Part shown: positions 10,855-24,833 of the stretch, piece by piece
How the letters are laid out: every line of letters begins with the position of its first letter
How positions within the stretch are numbered: the stretch's first letter is position 1
DNA from: Hypomyces perniciosus
Lineage: Eukaryota > Ascomycota > Sordariomycetes > Hypocreales > Hypocreaceae
Direction: 5' to 3'
Assembly: GCA_008477525.1 (NCBI GenBank)
Contig: SPDT01000001.1
Location: 186,001-250,000 of the forward strand
Length of the DNA stretch: 64,000 nt
Notes under the pieces: generated by a model
The model's database searches: none
Seen by the model: the letters and a program-made list of their open reading frames with translations, nothing else
Told to the model about the DNA's origin: nothing
Program-made: the position numbers and the translations under genes

Positions 10855-13306
10855 ATGGGTCTTTTGTACGCTACATCCCGTGAACGTTTCGCAATCACTG
10901 ATTGGCTAACATAAATGAATAAGAGCACTAGGAACGGCCCTGGAGTGGCCAGAGGCCAAGCCGCGTGCGAATCAAGTGAGAGAATGGGGTATCAAGGTTT
11001 GTCACCGCGAGCCTCGGCTTTTCCAAACTGGCGACAAAGGAGACTGACGATGGGCGTGTCTGCAGCAATTATTAGAGATCTGGAACAAAGCCAAAGGCAA
11101 AGAGCGGGATGCTATGCTATGGGGGGATGAGGTCACCAGCCCCCGTTCGCACGCCATAGTCGCCTTTTGGCATGCTAATATTTCCTCCAGGTCGAGTACC
11201 TCGTCGTGACATACTCCAAGGATGAGCAAAAAGTACTCTTGTCTCTGCGGCAGGCCGAGATTCTGAATGCTCTTGCTGCCGACAAGGAGCTTGCTGAGGC
11301 GGGTTGCGTCCCTGCGCTGCAGGATGATGTAAAACCATCCAAGAAGGCAAAGTAGGTGACTCTTCGTTTCAGAGAGGCTTATGCAAATTACTGAATGAAG
11401 AGCCAGGTCGAACCCGATCACGCTGCCAGTCTTTCATCCAGAATTTGGTCGGTTCATGTTGGAGGCAACTCCTGGGAAGCCATGGGGCATTGGATTCAGA
11501 GAGCTCCTGGGCGTCGAGCCCGACATGAAACTCCGGAGAAAGATTGCCAAAGAGCACATGCTGGCGACTGAGTACCCCATTACCTTGACAACGTTTCCAC
11601 AGATTGGCGTTCCTGGTCAGTTTACTTACCCGTTCTACCCTCCCTCCGGTCCCAAATTACGATCGCAGTTCGTCCCGGATGAAATCGCCAACCCTCATAT
11701 CCGATTCCCTACCCTGGCGGCCAACATCCGGTGGCGACGTGGGCGCAAGGTGCAGGTCAATGTGCCCATCTTCCATGACAAAAATACCTCGAATCCGTGG
11801 AAGGACCCGACGGTTAACTATGACTTACATAACTGGCCAGAGGACGATGACGTGCGAAACGGAGCCGCACCGGACAACTATATTCACATGGATGCCATGG
11901 CTTTCGGCATGGGGAGCTGTTGTCTTCAGATCACATTCCAGGCCAAGAACATCACCGAGGGGAGAGAGTTGTATGATCAGCTGAGTCCATTAGGGCCGAT
12001 CATGTTGGCTTTAACAGCTGCCACCCCCATCTACAAGGGATTCCTTGCTGGTACAGATGTACGGTGGAATCAGATTAGTCGCGCGGTCGACTGCAGAACT
12101 CGCGAAGAACTTGGCGAGGAGGTAAGAATTTGGCTCATACAAGAACCTGTGTTCTAAGTGCATCATGCTGAGCTTGAACAGCCCCTGAAGAATGACCGCT
12201 GGCGAATACCCAAGTCGCGGTATGCCTCAAATTCTACATATATCTCCACAAATCCTCGACTGCGGGAAGAGTATCTCGATCCTGACTTGGTTATTGACCC
12301 CGAAATCAAGGCCAAGCTCATCGAGGGGGGGATGGATGACAGGCTTGCAACTCACTTTGCACACCTCTTCATCCGAGATCCTATTGTCATTTTCGAGGAA
12401 GACCTACAGGAACTGGACTTGAAGAAGACAGACCACTTCGAGAACATCCAATCTACTAATTGGCAACATATGCGTTTCAAGCCTCCGCCAGCGGACAACA
12501 ATATTGGATGGAGAGTTGAGTTCCGGCCGATGGAGATTCAGGTCACTGACTTTGAGAATGCCGCTTTCTCAGTATTCATGGTCCTAGTGACGCGAGCTAT
12601 CCTCTCGTTTGACCTTAATTTCTATATTCCTATCAAAAAGGTGGACGAGAACATGGAACGGGCTCACGCCGTGGATGCCGTTCTCAAGGAGAGGTTTTAC
12701 TTCCGCAAGAACCCATGCCCAAGCCGGCCATCACGAGCAAACACTGTCTTTGGAGATGACAGCCGGCCAGGTTCGGCAATGCCTAGTCGACCAGGTTCTC
12801 CTGGCATCCCTGTGGATGAGGAGTACGAGGAGATGACGATTGACGAAATTATCAACGGCTCATCATCTGGGGATTTCCCGGGACTGGTCCCTATTGTGGA
12901 GAGCTACCTCGACAGCGTCAACGTGGACGTGCAAACACGATGCGAGTTGGCCACGTATCTTTCCCTTATTAGCAAGCGGGCGAGCGGCGAGCTTGACACA
13001 GCAGCGCGGTGGATACGCAACTTTGTCGACGCGCATCCAAACTACAATCACGACAGCGTTGTGGATGATACCATTACCCACGACCTCATCGGGGCCGTTG
13101 TGGCCATCGGCGAGCGGGAGAGTGCGGGATGCGGCTTTGCCGGCCTTGGGATTCCCGGACTCCCAAGATTACTTGGGAAATTCAGGGGCGGTTGCGGAGA
13201 AAACGGACAGAATGGACGGGCGGTAAACGGAGCCGATGAGGGCGAGAACGGAGCCGGGCCACGGAAGCGGAAGAGCGAATGGATAGACGAGCCGGTGGCG
13301 GCTTAG
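10855..13306 (+). CDS. gcs1: Glutamate-cysteine ligase catalytic subunit
   Basis: This enzyme carries out the ATP-dependent joining of glutamate and cysteine, the rate-limiting first step of glutathione synthesis in the cytosol. Six exons: 10855-10865, 10924-10996, 11066-11131, 11191-11351, 11407-12121 and 12182-13306, total 2151 nt, 716 residues. The first exon is only 11 nt. It joins to give MGLLALGTALEWPEAK, the expected family start, so I chose this ATG. Conserved blocks in order are LLWGDEVEYLVVTY, LPVFHPEFGRFMLEATPGKPWG, the TYPFYPPSGP loop, RFPTLAANIRWRRGRKV, and the GMGSCCLQITFQ signature with its paired cysteines, typical of eukaryotic GCS and likely involved in redox control. A Ser/Pro/Arg-rich low-complexity insert (near residues 530-560) and a Gly/Asn-rich tail are not conserved features I recognise. 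Introns are 55-69 nt. Confidence 0.96.
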
Positions 13307-15205
13307 TCCCGGCACCGAGACGGAAGAGCATGACGGATATTTTGAATAATACTATACCTGCGTATCTACGATGATCGGCGAGTGTTCTAGGCCCTATTTT
13401 CACTTGATATAATGCATCTTGCATATACGAAAACAAGGGTACAAAGACCGTTGTATCTCGTACGGGAGTACATTGCGATGATTGCATACATACATACAGA
13501 AACGCCACCGGACACGCGGGCCGTGTCTTGTATGTAGATGGTTGGTCCTTGTTCACAGACCCTCTCACCAGTTCGGCGAAGGTGTCAGGCCGTTACCAAA
13601 GGTCGCCGAAGAGCAAACTTGGCGCGCGGCCCCCAACACTTCGTATTATTACGGCTGCCAGTATCGAGCAAGCACAGGCCGGGCTTCGATTGATAACCCC
13701 CGAGGTGCCCGAGATGCCCGCCCGATTTTGATATGGGGCCTTACGGGGAGGCCGTTACCGAGAAAGGAAATACTACCATCCGTATTGCGTGCACTCCGAC
13801 TCTTGTGTGGAGAACGCGGGAGGGGATCCTCTGATACCGGCGATGTCTCGGCGGTGTTACTCGTACGGGCTATTGTGGATATAACGCTGTTGGCTTTAAG
13901 CTCTAATCCTTTTGCCCGAGTGGTGGGATTTCTCGACCGGCTGGCAATCCCATTCATGGCAATTCTATGCTTATTCGTTTCGGAGACACCGAGCGATAGG
14001 AGCCGGCGATCGTTGTGGAGAGGATGGATACTATAATTCTAGAAAGATATAGATACGTGGGTCGTGATGGATAGCTGTTGGTCCTATCGGAATGCAGGTA
14101 CTAATGCAAAGAAGCAGACTGTCTCTCGGCCTTGTTCATCCAAAACGGACAACATATTAGGCCCCCAAGAACCAACCGGCCCGTTTCATATGATGAAAAG
14201 TCGGTAAGGGGCGCGACTCAGGGTGCGTGTATCTTCTTCCTCACACTGCTGCTTCATGGGAATCATCGTCATAGCCTATGTAACCGCCCTCTTTGGCTCT
14301 CTGCTTGAAGGCAGACGCGCGCTTTTCTGAGGCCGTTTTTGTCATCGAGTTTCTGGAATGGGGGGAGGGGGAGCGTTGACTGTACCCGGGTGTTTCGGAG
14401 GACCCCGGATGAGTCGGGTAGCTATTGGCCAAGGCTAGAAAGAGAATGCGAGCATTCCGTGTCTGACTTGTTTTTTGCAAGTGCTTTATGTGGTCTTGTA
14501 CAATGTATATGCCCTTATGCAGGGGTGCTGAAGGAGGTTTACTTGAAGTTACCCTTTTTGGATGTCAGTATCGGGCATCAATGAGATGAAGGCGTCTTGC
14601 GATGTTGGCTGCGCATAGCTGTGACAACAAGATACATTCCTTTTGTGTATTACGGACTGCAAGTGGGCGAGAAGAGCCATCACAGGGGTGGTCTTATTGA
14701 TCCACGACGATGATGTCGTGAGAGATCGATCACACAGTCCAACAGTTAGTACGGACCATCCCCCAAGGGTCCAAGATACAATTCAAAGTTCTAGACTGAC
14801 AAACTCAGCCCTTTACCGAGATCCATATCTCTTGCATGAACATGCAATAGTGGCCCAATAACACTCAGCCTTTAACCAAGACACTATTGAGGCCCTTTTG
14901 CTGAAGGGCATACAGCAAGGGACATGCAGAGCTGAATCCAGCTCTTCCAAGTACCTCTGTACAGGTCTCACTCGAACGTCCAATCGCACAGTCCAACGTC
15001 TTTGGTACCGGTACTCCGTACTTGGGACAAGTATCTACATTCTACCTCTTTGGATATACGGAGTACATTTCTCATCTCTCCAAGACAATAGAGAAAAAGA
15101 AAAACCCCGGCAAGCCGTCACATGGGAAGGATCAGTGCCGCAACACTTGGCGGCATGCAAAAGGAAATCTCTGCACAATAAAAAGGAAAATATTGACAAA
15201 ATAAA

Positions 15206-15233
15206 TGAATTAATAAATAAATAAATAAATAAA
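15206..15233. repeat. (AAAT)n microsatellite
   Basis: About six to seven tandem AAAT units. Confidence 0.9.
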
Positions 15234-16526
15234 TGGCGAGGAGGGGGGTATTACGGGAAAACGTGCGGCCGGCAGCGATCTCACGGCACGACGAGACGCG
15301 GGAAGGGAGAGATCTGATCTGGGGCTTTGCGATTAAGGGTTTAGCGTAGGTCGAATTGTCCAGGATCAGAAGGGTGAGCGTAGTATGCGTTAGGTAGCAG
15401 GGGGGGGGGTGAGGCAGATGTTTTTCCTTGTTTCATTGTCAAGTACTCTCCGTATTAGACGGGCACAAATCACTGCCCAGTCGACGTCACTGAAACTGGA
15501 GAGGCAAGGAGAGCAACAGCCACGTGCCATATTAAGAGACTGGAACGCTGTTGGAGGGAGGATCTTATTTGCCTGTTATGTCTTGTCTCTCGGGCAGATT
15601 CGTCAGCCCAACGGTGTTGTGTGTGAGAAGTGGGATGGGCGTGTGAGTCTGCGTGGCTTCAGGCATTCAACCCTTCATTGATGATGCAGATCTTCACGTA
15701 AGAGATAGACGAAAGAAGTAAAGGTGCGCGTGGCTAAGAGATTGCATGTACTCCTCCGTACGCCCTGTCAGTTACGGGTCTGGGCTGAGAGAGGGACCCA
15801 TCGACAGACGAACGAATTGAGCTGCTCGTCCCTTACATCATGCTGAGCCACAGATAGACGAATAATATCTGCAAGCGCGTAATGGCTGACATTCAATAGC
15901 TTTCAAGGGCTGCTGTCAAGATCTCATGCACTGAACACACGATGCGGCATCTCCGTCGGATAGATAGCCCTATCCTAGTGCACCATCTGAGTCAATCTCA
16001 CTTCTCATATGCTGAGACGAGACGCAACTCGCTCTCGCTGCCCCATCCCTCCCTTTCCTGCCTCTCGCTCTTTCGTGTTTACACACTGCACTCTCTGGTG
16101 AGTTGAGACAAGACACTAGAAGCCAAGCACAAGCGACGTCAACACACATACTCGTAGACACAGCACTTAGACCTTACACCGGATCAGCGACTCACCGACC
16201 AACCGACATACTACTTGTACGCTAAGAACAGGGAGGGAGCCCATAGAAACAGTATTAAGAGACAGGTCTTGCGTAAGTGGGCTGTAGTATATGTATTATT
16301 GGAATGGATCTCTCTCTCACCGAGAAACCAAGTCTCCAATGCCGCGTGCTCCGCTTGTTAACAAGACCAACAGCAAGGGCCCCCGACCCAGTGTGAGACA
16401 CACACTACTCGTCCTTGTAGAGGATCCAAGCCTTCTGAGAATTCATATTCTGCCCGGCCTGATTGGGTATGTATACTAGTATTCCAAGCACGCAAATTAT
16501 TTCTCTTTTGGGCTCTATATCCGTAG

Positions 16527-16549
16527 TACACACACACACACACACACAC
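16527..16549. repeat. (CA)n microsatellite
   Basis: About eleven uninterrupted AC units. Confidence 0.9.
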
Positions 16550-18560
16550 CTCTCATTCATGTCTTATCTTGTCTCTAAAGACAGTACATTCTGCCCTTGC
16601 TTCAGTCATATATGGCTGGCTCTCAAGTGGGCTGGATTTGTCGCGGATTGCCCAGCCGAGTCATTATTGGTGCTAACGATAGCCATCGACACGCACTTGT
16701 TTCGGAAACTCGTGCTCCCGCGAGCCCATGACTAAGACACTTGGGCCAAGCGAGGACTAAATAAGCAACTTCATACGGAGCTGTGCCGGGCGTTTACCCA
16801 CTCGCCAATGAGATGTTGCTCTCAAGTTCTCTTCCTCTGTACTCCGTAGTGGGTGTGATGGTCTCCACGTTGTTTTGCCCTACGGGACCCAGAACTCCAC
16901 ATAGACCGGCGAATATTATCTTGTTACACGACAACGACAATGACGGGCAGTCACGAGAAGGAATTCTGTCCCTAGCCGTCGGCCAGCCCATCCATAGATG
17001 CATTCAGCCCACAGCCAACACGAGGTGGCGCGTCGGTGATAGCCGTAGAGTCCAGCGAGTTGTTGTCGATTACCGCCGCCCCTTTTCTTGTCGTAGCCAT
17101 CTCTCGAATCCTATAGGCTCTCGTTTCTTTTTCCCTTACCGGCCACTCAAGGGAGGAAGCAGAAACAATCTGGTTCACCTGCGCCTCGATAACACAATCC
17201 AAGAGACGCCCACGTGGCGGGAGGCACGGCGAACGTTGAACTTTTTGCCTCCTTGCTTACCCTTTGAACCCCCTTTGAACCCCCTTTGACTCGAAGGAAA
17301 TACTGGCAACTAGTCAAAAAGCCCGGCACAAAATGTGGATAGCAGACGCAGATTCTCCATCCGGAGGGAGTACGGAGTGTACACACTCCATGGAGAGGAA
17401 TGTAAACTTCAACACCACAGCACATGCACACACCCCCCGTCGGAACGTCAAATCTATTCAGCTTGCTTCTCCCGGCTCTTGCACTGAATCAATAGGGTAT
17501 ACGGAGTACAATGTGTATGTATGAGCGAACCTTCTTCGTATGTATGTAGGTATGCGTATGCCATGATGCCCAACGGTAACCCACCAGGTTTGTAGCCAAC
17601 GCGGATAGCCAAGCGGGTGGCGCTGCCGAGATTTGATGAGATTCGATCGAGATTAACCACATACAGCCTATCCTTGCAAAGAATCTTCCTCCTCGCGTGA
17701 CAAGCACACACATTGGGCATCTCATGGTTTGCCCATCACACACACCACCATGCACGAAAAATAAAAAATAAACCGCAACTTTGCATTCTTGGCAGATTGT
17801 TTTATCTCCGGTTGTTCAACGTTCATGCTGTGACAGACACGCCTTTCTCATTCGCCCCTTGCTCACGCATGGCGCTTGTGTGTGTATACGTTACGGTTAC
17901 ACAAGAATATCCTGATCGCTGCCAAGCTCTTACGATCGAAGAGGGTTCACTAGAACAGGGATCCATGGAGCACCCTTGCTGGCTGGTTGGTTGGGTGAGA
18001 TATACTCCGTAGTCTTAGTTGGATGGACAGACTTGTCTCTCTTTCTCCACTGTGCTCACAACGGCTCTGTCCCGTTCGTGTGTGCACCAACTCTCACCGG
18101 CGCGCGGCTAGGGAAACATCCATGGAAACCCCTTTTCTCCAGTCCCGTCTGCAGCATTCTTGCAGCAATGGTGAGAGGGAAGCCTCTTCGTAGATGGTGA
18201 TACTACAACACAAGCCTCTCGGGCAGCGGGCGAAATAAATGGAGCACGGTGTCAGTTATCATCGATCATCGGCGTCCAAGTTATGTGGCACCGAGCTTAA
18301 CGCCACCTGCCGAAGCCTCAAATGCCCCTCACATTCCGGCAACTTGCTTTGCCAAAAGAGGGGCGATCCCTGCTTTGATGCCTTGGACAGAAGAAAATAA
18401 AACAAGAGCCAGAGGTCCAAGCTCAACCGTTGGCTCTGATCAATGTTGAGATGTGACGGACATCAAGGTGAAATTCCCCCCGTATATGTATGTGTGTGAT
18501 GAAGTGAGTCTTGTTATCCACAGTTCAACGGTCTCTCTGAGTCTTGTCTGCGTCTGTGTC

Positions 18561-18634
18561 TGTCTTGTCTTGTCTTGTCTTGTCTTGTCTTGTCTTGTCT
18601 TGTCTTGTCTTGTCTTGTCTTGTCTTGTCTTGTC
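18561..18634. repeat. (TGTCT)n pentanucleotide array
   Basis: About fifteen perfect tandem copies of TGTCT. The preceding 20 nt are a degenerate version of the same unit, as expected for a growing or decaying array. Confidence 0.95.
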
Positions 18635-21109
18635 ACTGTCTTACGTTGCAGGACTGGGCTGGAGGAAAGGTCCAGTCATGACGACCCAGGCAAACTCAAT
18701 GCCATCAATCATATCAATCAAGCAATCAGTCAATTTCTTCCCCTCCCCGGCCAGTCTCGCCCCCCGTCACAGTGACACCTCACGGGGCAACACATGGCCA
18801 TAACACAGAGACAAGTTACCGTTACACATTCCTGTTCAATATAGTTTGATTCAAAAACCTTCTGAATGGGCAAAATTTCTCCAATGACCATCCCTAGACA
18901 CCATCGCACAAGGATCACGGAACCCCGTATTCCGTGTAAACGCGACTCACACGCTTTCTGCGACTTCCTGTTCTTCCCTCCCGCATCTCTTGTGTCCGAT
19001 CAACTTCAGCAGGCAGCCCGCCAACTCCGATACTATTCACCACTCATGTCCGTGACATCTGCCGCTGCTGCTCGGAATATCTAGCCTCGTATAACAAGAA
19101 AAGACCGCCTGCACTGCCATGTGTATCTTGACGCTAAACGGCGTGGGTCCCACCTCAAGCTTGCGGCTCTGCTCAGAAAAAAAAAAGTGATCAGTCTCTT
19201 CCTATGTTTCTCCTACTGCACCAGCAATCTTAACCCGTCTTTCGTATTTTCCTGCATATACTATCCCCAGTTATCACCTATGACGATCGGTGATTACCCT
19301 TTTCGGTCGTCGGCTCTTCTCAAAGCCGGGGTCCTATCAGACAGTCCGAGCCCACGGCACGGCCAGACAGACGAGATTGGCTCCAGATCAACAAAACCAA
19401 AGACAAACCAGAACAGGATAGGACGAACCAACATGAAAAACCGAAGGAGAAAAGATGCAACTGCATATCCTTAATGTCACACACACATAAGCGCTTACCC
19501 GTTCGTCTTGTTCGACATACATCCTATTCCTGCTTCGTACATACATACGCAACTGTATCCACCCGTTCCCATCACGTCTTCTTCTCTTATCGCTCTTTGT
19601 GTAAGCCGTAGATCTGCGACATTGCGGAGAGGCAAAGTTGATCACCCCGTAGTACTCTAGGATGCACAAGTAAGATCCATACGAGTTTCGAAGGGCATCA
19701 AAAAGCAACGGCAATGTTATGTACTACCACCTCCAGTAGCCATGGGGGCTCTCACTTTTCTTCCTTTTCCCTCTTTTCTTTTTCTGTTCCCTTGGCGCGT
19801 CCTAAGCCCGCTCGCTGTCAGTAAGGTCTAAAAAGAAATCATAGATGCTACCACTGTGGAGGAAAGCTGCAGATTAGGTACACACACAAGAAGCAGGGAC
19901 CAAAAAGCAGACAAGTGCTTTCATGGGTTCATGCCAATCAGCCATTTTCTTTTTTCCTTAGCCCTTCCCCTCAAAAGCCACGCCGGGGAAGATCTGTCAT
20001 CGGTCTTCCCTTTGTATACTCCGTACTCCGTAAGGCACCCTCTCATTATCATCCAGCCTCTATGGCATCCAAGTGGATAAGTTTAGAATAGCAGAACCCA
20101 TCCAAATAGTTCCTAGACAGAGGAAAAAATAGAAAAGAAAAAGTGAACAAATCCCCAGACTTCATTCTCTTCAAGGTACTTTCCTCTTCTCTTCCCCTCA
20201 TCCGCTCACTCTATCTGAGACAACGTTACCACCCCAAAACCACGACCCGTACGGAGTAAAGTACAGAGTTATCGTACACCGTGATCCAGGATTGATGTGT
20301 CCCCTGCATATTTCCATCAAGGCCTCTATCTCTGATCTACAGATCCCTGAAAAGACCTTTCAGAGATTTTCAGTGCTTCGTGCTTTATCATTCCATAGCT
20401 TTCCCAAGCCCTGAAGTCAAGCTAAGCCAACGAGAAAGTTATCGCTCAGAATAGACTGATGTGTCAATCCCGAAGCTCCACCCTACCACGAATTTAAAAC
20501 CGTCACACAACTAGTATTAGAAACATGGGCAGCAAAGTGGCGCAAAATCAGGCATCGATGATTCCAGGTCTTTTTTCATTTCTGCCTATGCCCCAGCATA
20601 GGCCCCCGTATAATAGATACAAAGTCTTTGTCTAGAGCTCCCAAACCCTTTTGCCCTGAGAGCATGCCCCTGGGAATTTCCATGAAATCCGAAGGCAGTT
20701 GTAGCCTCTTCCATGTAGTATATATCTAACGCCTTTAATGCCATGATATCTGCCGACCAAACCAAAGCAACCAACCATAATTCAAAACACATGTACAGAA
20801 ACTCTTGATGCTAGCATTCAACCAAAAGGGGTATGTTGCAAAAACGTCAAAAGAAGACGGCGGCGGAGGAGTTGCCGTCATGACGCCAAATTCATAGCTG
20901 TATTATGAAAACCGAGGTTCCGTCGGGAGCGAACCGGTCATGTAGAGAGGGAGGGTGTGAGAGAGCGTGTGCGTGTCTGTGTGGGCGCGATGAGGTGGGC
21001 ACCCCCCAGCACAGAATAGCTAGTAGAGTATTCACCACGTTGCTGAGCGAAATGCCGAAGCGTGGGTGAGATATTTGTTCAGTCGGACTTCAGGTTCGAT
21101 GAGCTTGCC

Positions 21110-22696
21110 CTAGTTTCTATCCTCCGTTTTCGGACGGAGCGACCTTGCCTCGAGTTGACGTTTCCTTTCCAACTTTGCATAATGCAATCCGCAAGCGTTG
21201 CAAAGTGTCCGGGCACCATCTGGGCCACGTCTCCACTCAGGAGTGTCAATTCGATTACAGCTATGACATCGGCCAGGCGGAGCAGCACGCTATGAACTGT
21301 GAGAAGATTGAAAAGGTATCAGGGGGACTCATTCAACACTTACGCCTCGTCGCTTCTTGACTTCAGTGATGCCATATTGTGGTTTCATCGCGTCCCCATA
21401 CATTGGGACATCTTGGTCCTCATCATATGGTCCCTTAGTTTTGGCACCCTCCCGAGCTCGCTCGCTTTGAATTGAGGCCAAGATCACCTCTCTCACTTGT
21501 TCAAGAGAGCGCTTGACGTATTCCACATTTGAAAGCATCTCGCCAACTTCCCGCTCTGTGGGTAATCTCTCAGGAATGGTCTGAGACCCATGCTGTTCCT
21601 GTGCGATTCTAATGTATGCCTCCGCAAAGTTGAACACTGTACGCGAGCACGATCCAATCTATCAATTCGTTAGAATACATCACACTTGGCTGTCTTGCTT
21701 TGCTACTAACCCTGCTAAGAGCCTCCTGATAGCTCCAGCTCTCGAACGGTCTGTGTGCTCCAGCATCGTATCGATTCCGGGCGGAATAGTCCTCGTCGAG
21801 ATGTGTAGGTGGTGCTCGGGAATCGTACTGTCCTGGAAGATGGGGAAGTGCATGTCGCGGCGAAACTTGATAGGGTGGAAGCGGCTGCTGACCCGGAGGA
21901 AGTTGACCAGGCTGGTAGGGGACTGATGTGGGCGGAGGTGGTGGTTGCTGAGGATAGCCACCATTCATCGAGCGAGGATCGGATGGCTTCTGTGGCTCGG
22001 ACATGTGATGGGGAGGAGGTATCTCGTGCTTTGTGGGAGGCGTTGGCCGGCGATCAGTCACAGGAGGTAGACCCGGTCGGCCATTGAAGGGCGGTCTGGG
22101 AGAATCGGAGAAGGCGAGAGGGCCATCCTGGCGAGGAGGAAATGCCGACGACGGGTTTAAGGACTGAGGGGAAGGGTGCTTGTCGACCTCAGAATATTGC
22201 CGTGACGATGGTGCAAAGGGCGAGGGCAGGCTGGAGCTGGGTGGCGGATACTGGCCGGGCCTCGCGCCGGAAATGACTTCTGAGATTGATGGTAGAGACT
22301 GGCGAGTTGAGGACTCGCTGTCGTCGGATGACCGTCGAGGCTCCGGAGAGATCATGCTGGCAACGCTCGCACCGGAGGGTGGATGTGGGTAGCCGGAAGG
22401 GTAGGATGGTTGAGACTGGTAATGGGCGCTGGGAGTGAGGACGGTTGCTGCCGCCATGGCAGGCTGCTCCATATACCGTCTGTCGACGGGATCTCGGTGG
22501 TGTTGGTGGGAGTGGGAGGGCGGAGGGAGAGAGGACTGTGATTGCGAATGCTCAAGTCGTGTGGAAGTAAAAGACAAACCACTGTGAGAGAGAGGGGGGA
22601 CATATGTTAATACATATCCTGGGGACAAGAGGCCGCGGGCTGAGGTTGGATATATAAGACGTACCTCTGCCGGGTTCCAGCGTCACCCGCTTCCAT
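21110..22696 (-). CDS. nsdD: NsdD-type GATA transcription factor
   Basis: This is a nuclear DNA-binding regulator. NsdD orthologues activate sexual development and repress premature asexual development in Aspergillus and Neurospora. Four exons: 22696-22665, 22581-21711, 21658-21344 and 21289-21110, total 1398 nt, 465 residues. Introns (83, 52 and 54 nt) have GTACGT/GTTAGT/GTAAGT donors. The long Pro/Ser/Gln-rich N-terminal part is followed by the conserved helix around [25 protein letters not shown] and the [15 protein letters not shown] block. The last exon (residues 407-465) carries one zinc finger, C-X2-C-X18-C-X2-C (C414, C417, C436, C439), with the basic tail [11 protein letters not shown]. 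The start at 22696 ([10 protein letters not shown]) depends on the first 83-nt intron and is the only in-frame solution I found. The gene stands alone in about 24 kb of gene-poor DNA, consistent with large regulatory flanks. Confidence 0.95.
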
Positions 22697-24798
22697 AGCG
22701 CGTGTGGCAAGACCAAGTAGGGGATCTGGCGCAATTTAGGGCCGTCGATACATCTGACTTAGCACAAAGGCTCAGGACACAACGCTGGGTCGGGTTCGGC
22801 GACTGCGGTGCGGTGCAGTGCAGTGACCACTTGGCAGGCGACTGACTGACTGACTAGTTAGATGGGGTCGTCGAACGATGATCGCAGCAAGCAGCACGGC
22901 AGTCGAGCTAGAGCTGGCTGGGGGAGGGCGGGCAGGTAAGTTAAAATAAAAAGGGAAGAAGCAAAGACAGGCCGCTCTGGTGCCAGACTCCCACAGGGCC
23001 CCGTAATGATGATGCCAAGGGTAATAATAATAATAATAAGGACCCGTTAGCGAGTTGGCGAGCAAGCTACTGGCGGACTCTGTCTTGAGGCGGACGGGGG
23101 GTCCCCCTACTCCGTACTAGCAGGCAAGAGATCTAACGCGACCTCGTGGTGGCGTTGGGGAGCTGGGCGATAGGCGTGCTGGGTGAGAGGCAGCGCTGGC
23201 GGGAGCTTTAGCCAATGGGCAGGGGTCTGGAGACGCAACTCTGTGAGATGGAGGGTCCTTGGCCCGGGCCTAGACAGAGACAGGCAAGATGGGTGCGTGT
23301 GGAGCGCAGCCCAGAATTCCGCGGTACTGGATTGCACTTGGTTCTGCGTCCGAGCTAGCGGGTTGACGGGCGGTCAGATACTCCTACAACGTGGTCGGCC
23401 TGGGCGTGAGCGTAATGCAAGGCCTTATTTCCCGGGTGGGAGTGTTGGAGACACGCCTCGTGTTGGAATGCTTGCTGGTGGAGAAAGATCTCGGTCCTCG
23501 ACGGCGGGAGGTGTGCATACGTGTACGTACGTGTGTATGTACTTGTACGCAGAGCCTGGCTGTATGTACGAGTACAATGCACGCACTCTGTAGGGCGTGC
23601 TCCGTATCGTCTCCCGAACTCGATCGTGCCTCTGCCGCCACGAGATGAAGCGTTCGTGGCCAAGAAGATTGTTTCGTTTGATCGAGCTCAACTGCCACTA
23701 TCTGATCTGGACTGGGCTGCAGCAATGATGGTACTCGTATATGCCCACGTGTGTCTGTAGTATTCCGTGCGTACTCCGTATACTCGTAAGCAAGAGGGAC
23801 GCGTAAACCGCCCGCTGCTATCGAGACGGGAAGACGACGAAGAACATGAATATTAATCAAGCCGAAGGAATAACCCGAGCAGAGATGAGGAGAAGAAGGA
23901 AAAAAGAGAGAGAGAGAGCTCCCAGGGTTAGACCCACCACAGGATGAGATCAGCAAAGATTTGGGGGGGCACGACAACGGGGAAGGAGCCAACGGCTTTG
24001 GCCTAAGCCTGTATGGGAAGCACAATTGGCAGCCCAAGCCTTCACAACGGGCACATGGCCTTGTGCATGACTTGTGGACATGAAGAAGCAAGGGATTTTG
24101 CAGAGTACCTCTACGGAGTACTCGTACGAGTATTAATAGTAATACTCCGTACTCGCAATGATCTTGAGAAAGCCCTGTTCTCCCAAGCCAATGTGCCGCT
24201 CCGCATACCTCCCCATGGCTTCATGGCTCCTTGTCCGCATCAGCTGAACATCGTGGCTCAAGGCAGGCCAAGTTGCGTGCTTTTACGGAGTACCTGCCCA
24301 TGGGTCCTCGAGATGTCTTCTACATGCTAGCAGTGCTTTGCTGGGTGGTATGCAAGATGCCTACACATGTCTTGAAGCATATGGCCACGAGGGCGGCCTG
24401 TGAGCCTGTGAGCAGGACGATGTCCAAGGACAGCGAGCAGAATTCCAACATGTTCCAATCACTCCAGCAGGAAAAGGCCCTGAGAACCGACTATCAGGAC
24501 GAACTAGTAACCTCGTGCAGTACATAGGGCTAGGAGAGCAGCCTGCAGGATCTCAAAGCGAAACAAACCTCATTTGCCTGATGCGATGCGAGGGAGAATG
24601 CTAGATTTCCGACATTGATGCCTCCCAGAATCGGACCACTGGATTCCTCATTTGTACGGGTACATGATGGCCCTCGCGCGGTTTATGCCGCATGTTGGCT
24701 TCACTTGCATAAGGCTGTTTTTCCTCCTGTCTTTTCCAATTCCCCGAGTGGAGCGGGCTCATGATCTGGCAACGTACTACTTCGTACTTCGTACTCCC

Positions 24799-24833
24799 CG
24801 TATGTATGTATGTATGTATGTATGTATGTATGT
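24799..24833. repeat. (GTAT)n microsatellite
   Basis: About eight tandem GTAT units, in a minus-strand frame that would read as a repetitive Tyr/Ile/His string. Confidence 0.9.

Larger units (their letters stand above)
13307..21109. other. 7.8-kb gene-poor stretch
   Basis: I see no supportable gene here. A 184-codon plus frame at 13482-14036 overlaps a 102-codon minus frame and has no recognisable domain. The region contains tandem simple repeats and exact TACTCCGTA-type motifs at 15012, 15057, 16840, 17500, 18003, 20017, 20024 and 20250. No transposase, reverse transcriptase or terminal inverted repeat was recognised. Non-coding RNAs cannot be excluded. Confidence 0.55.

Noticed and set aside
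13482..14036. 184-codon plus-strand reading frame downstream of glutamate-cysteine ligase
   Set aside because: Overlaps an opposite frame of 102 codons, no domain, and no codon preference like the neighbouring genes.
18561..18634. Possible CRISPR-like or regulatory array
   Set aside because: The unit is a simple 5-bp tandem repeat without spacers, i.e. a microsatellite.
23384..24091. 235-codon minus-strand reading frame upstream of nsdD
   Set aside because: Rich in His/Thr/Arg from simple sequence, no domain. It more likely lies in the nsdD leader or promoter.
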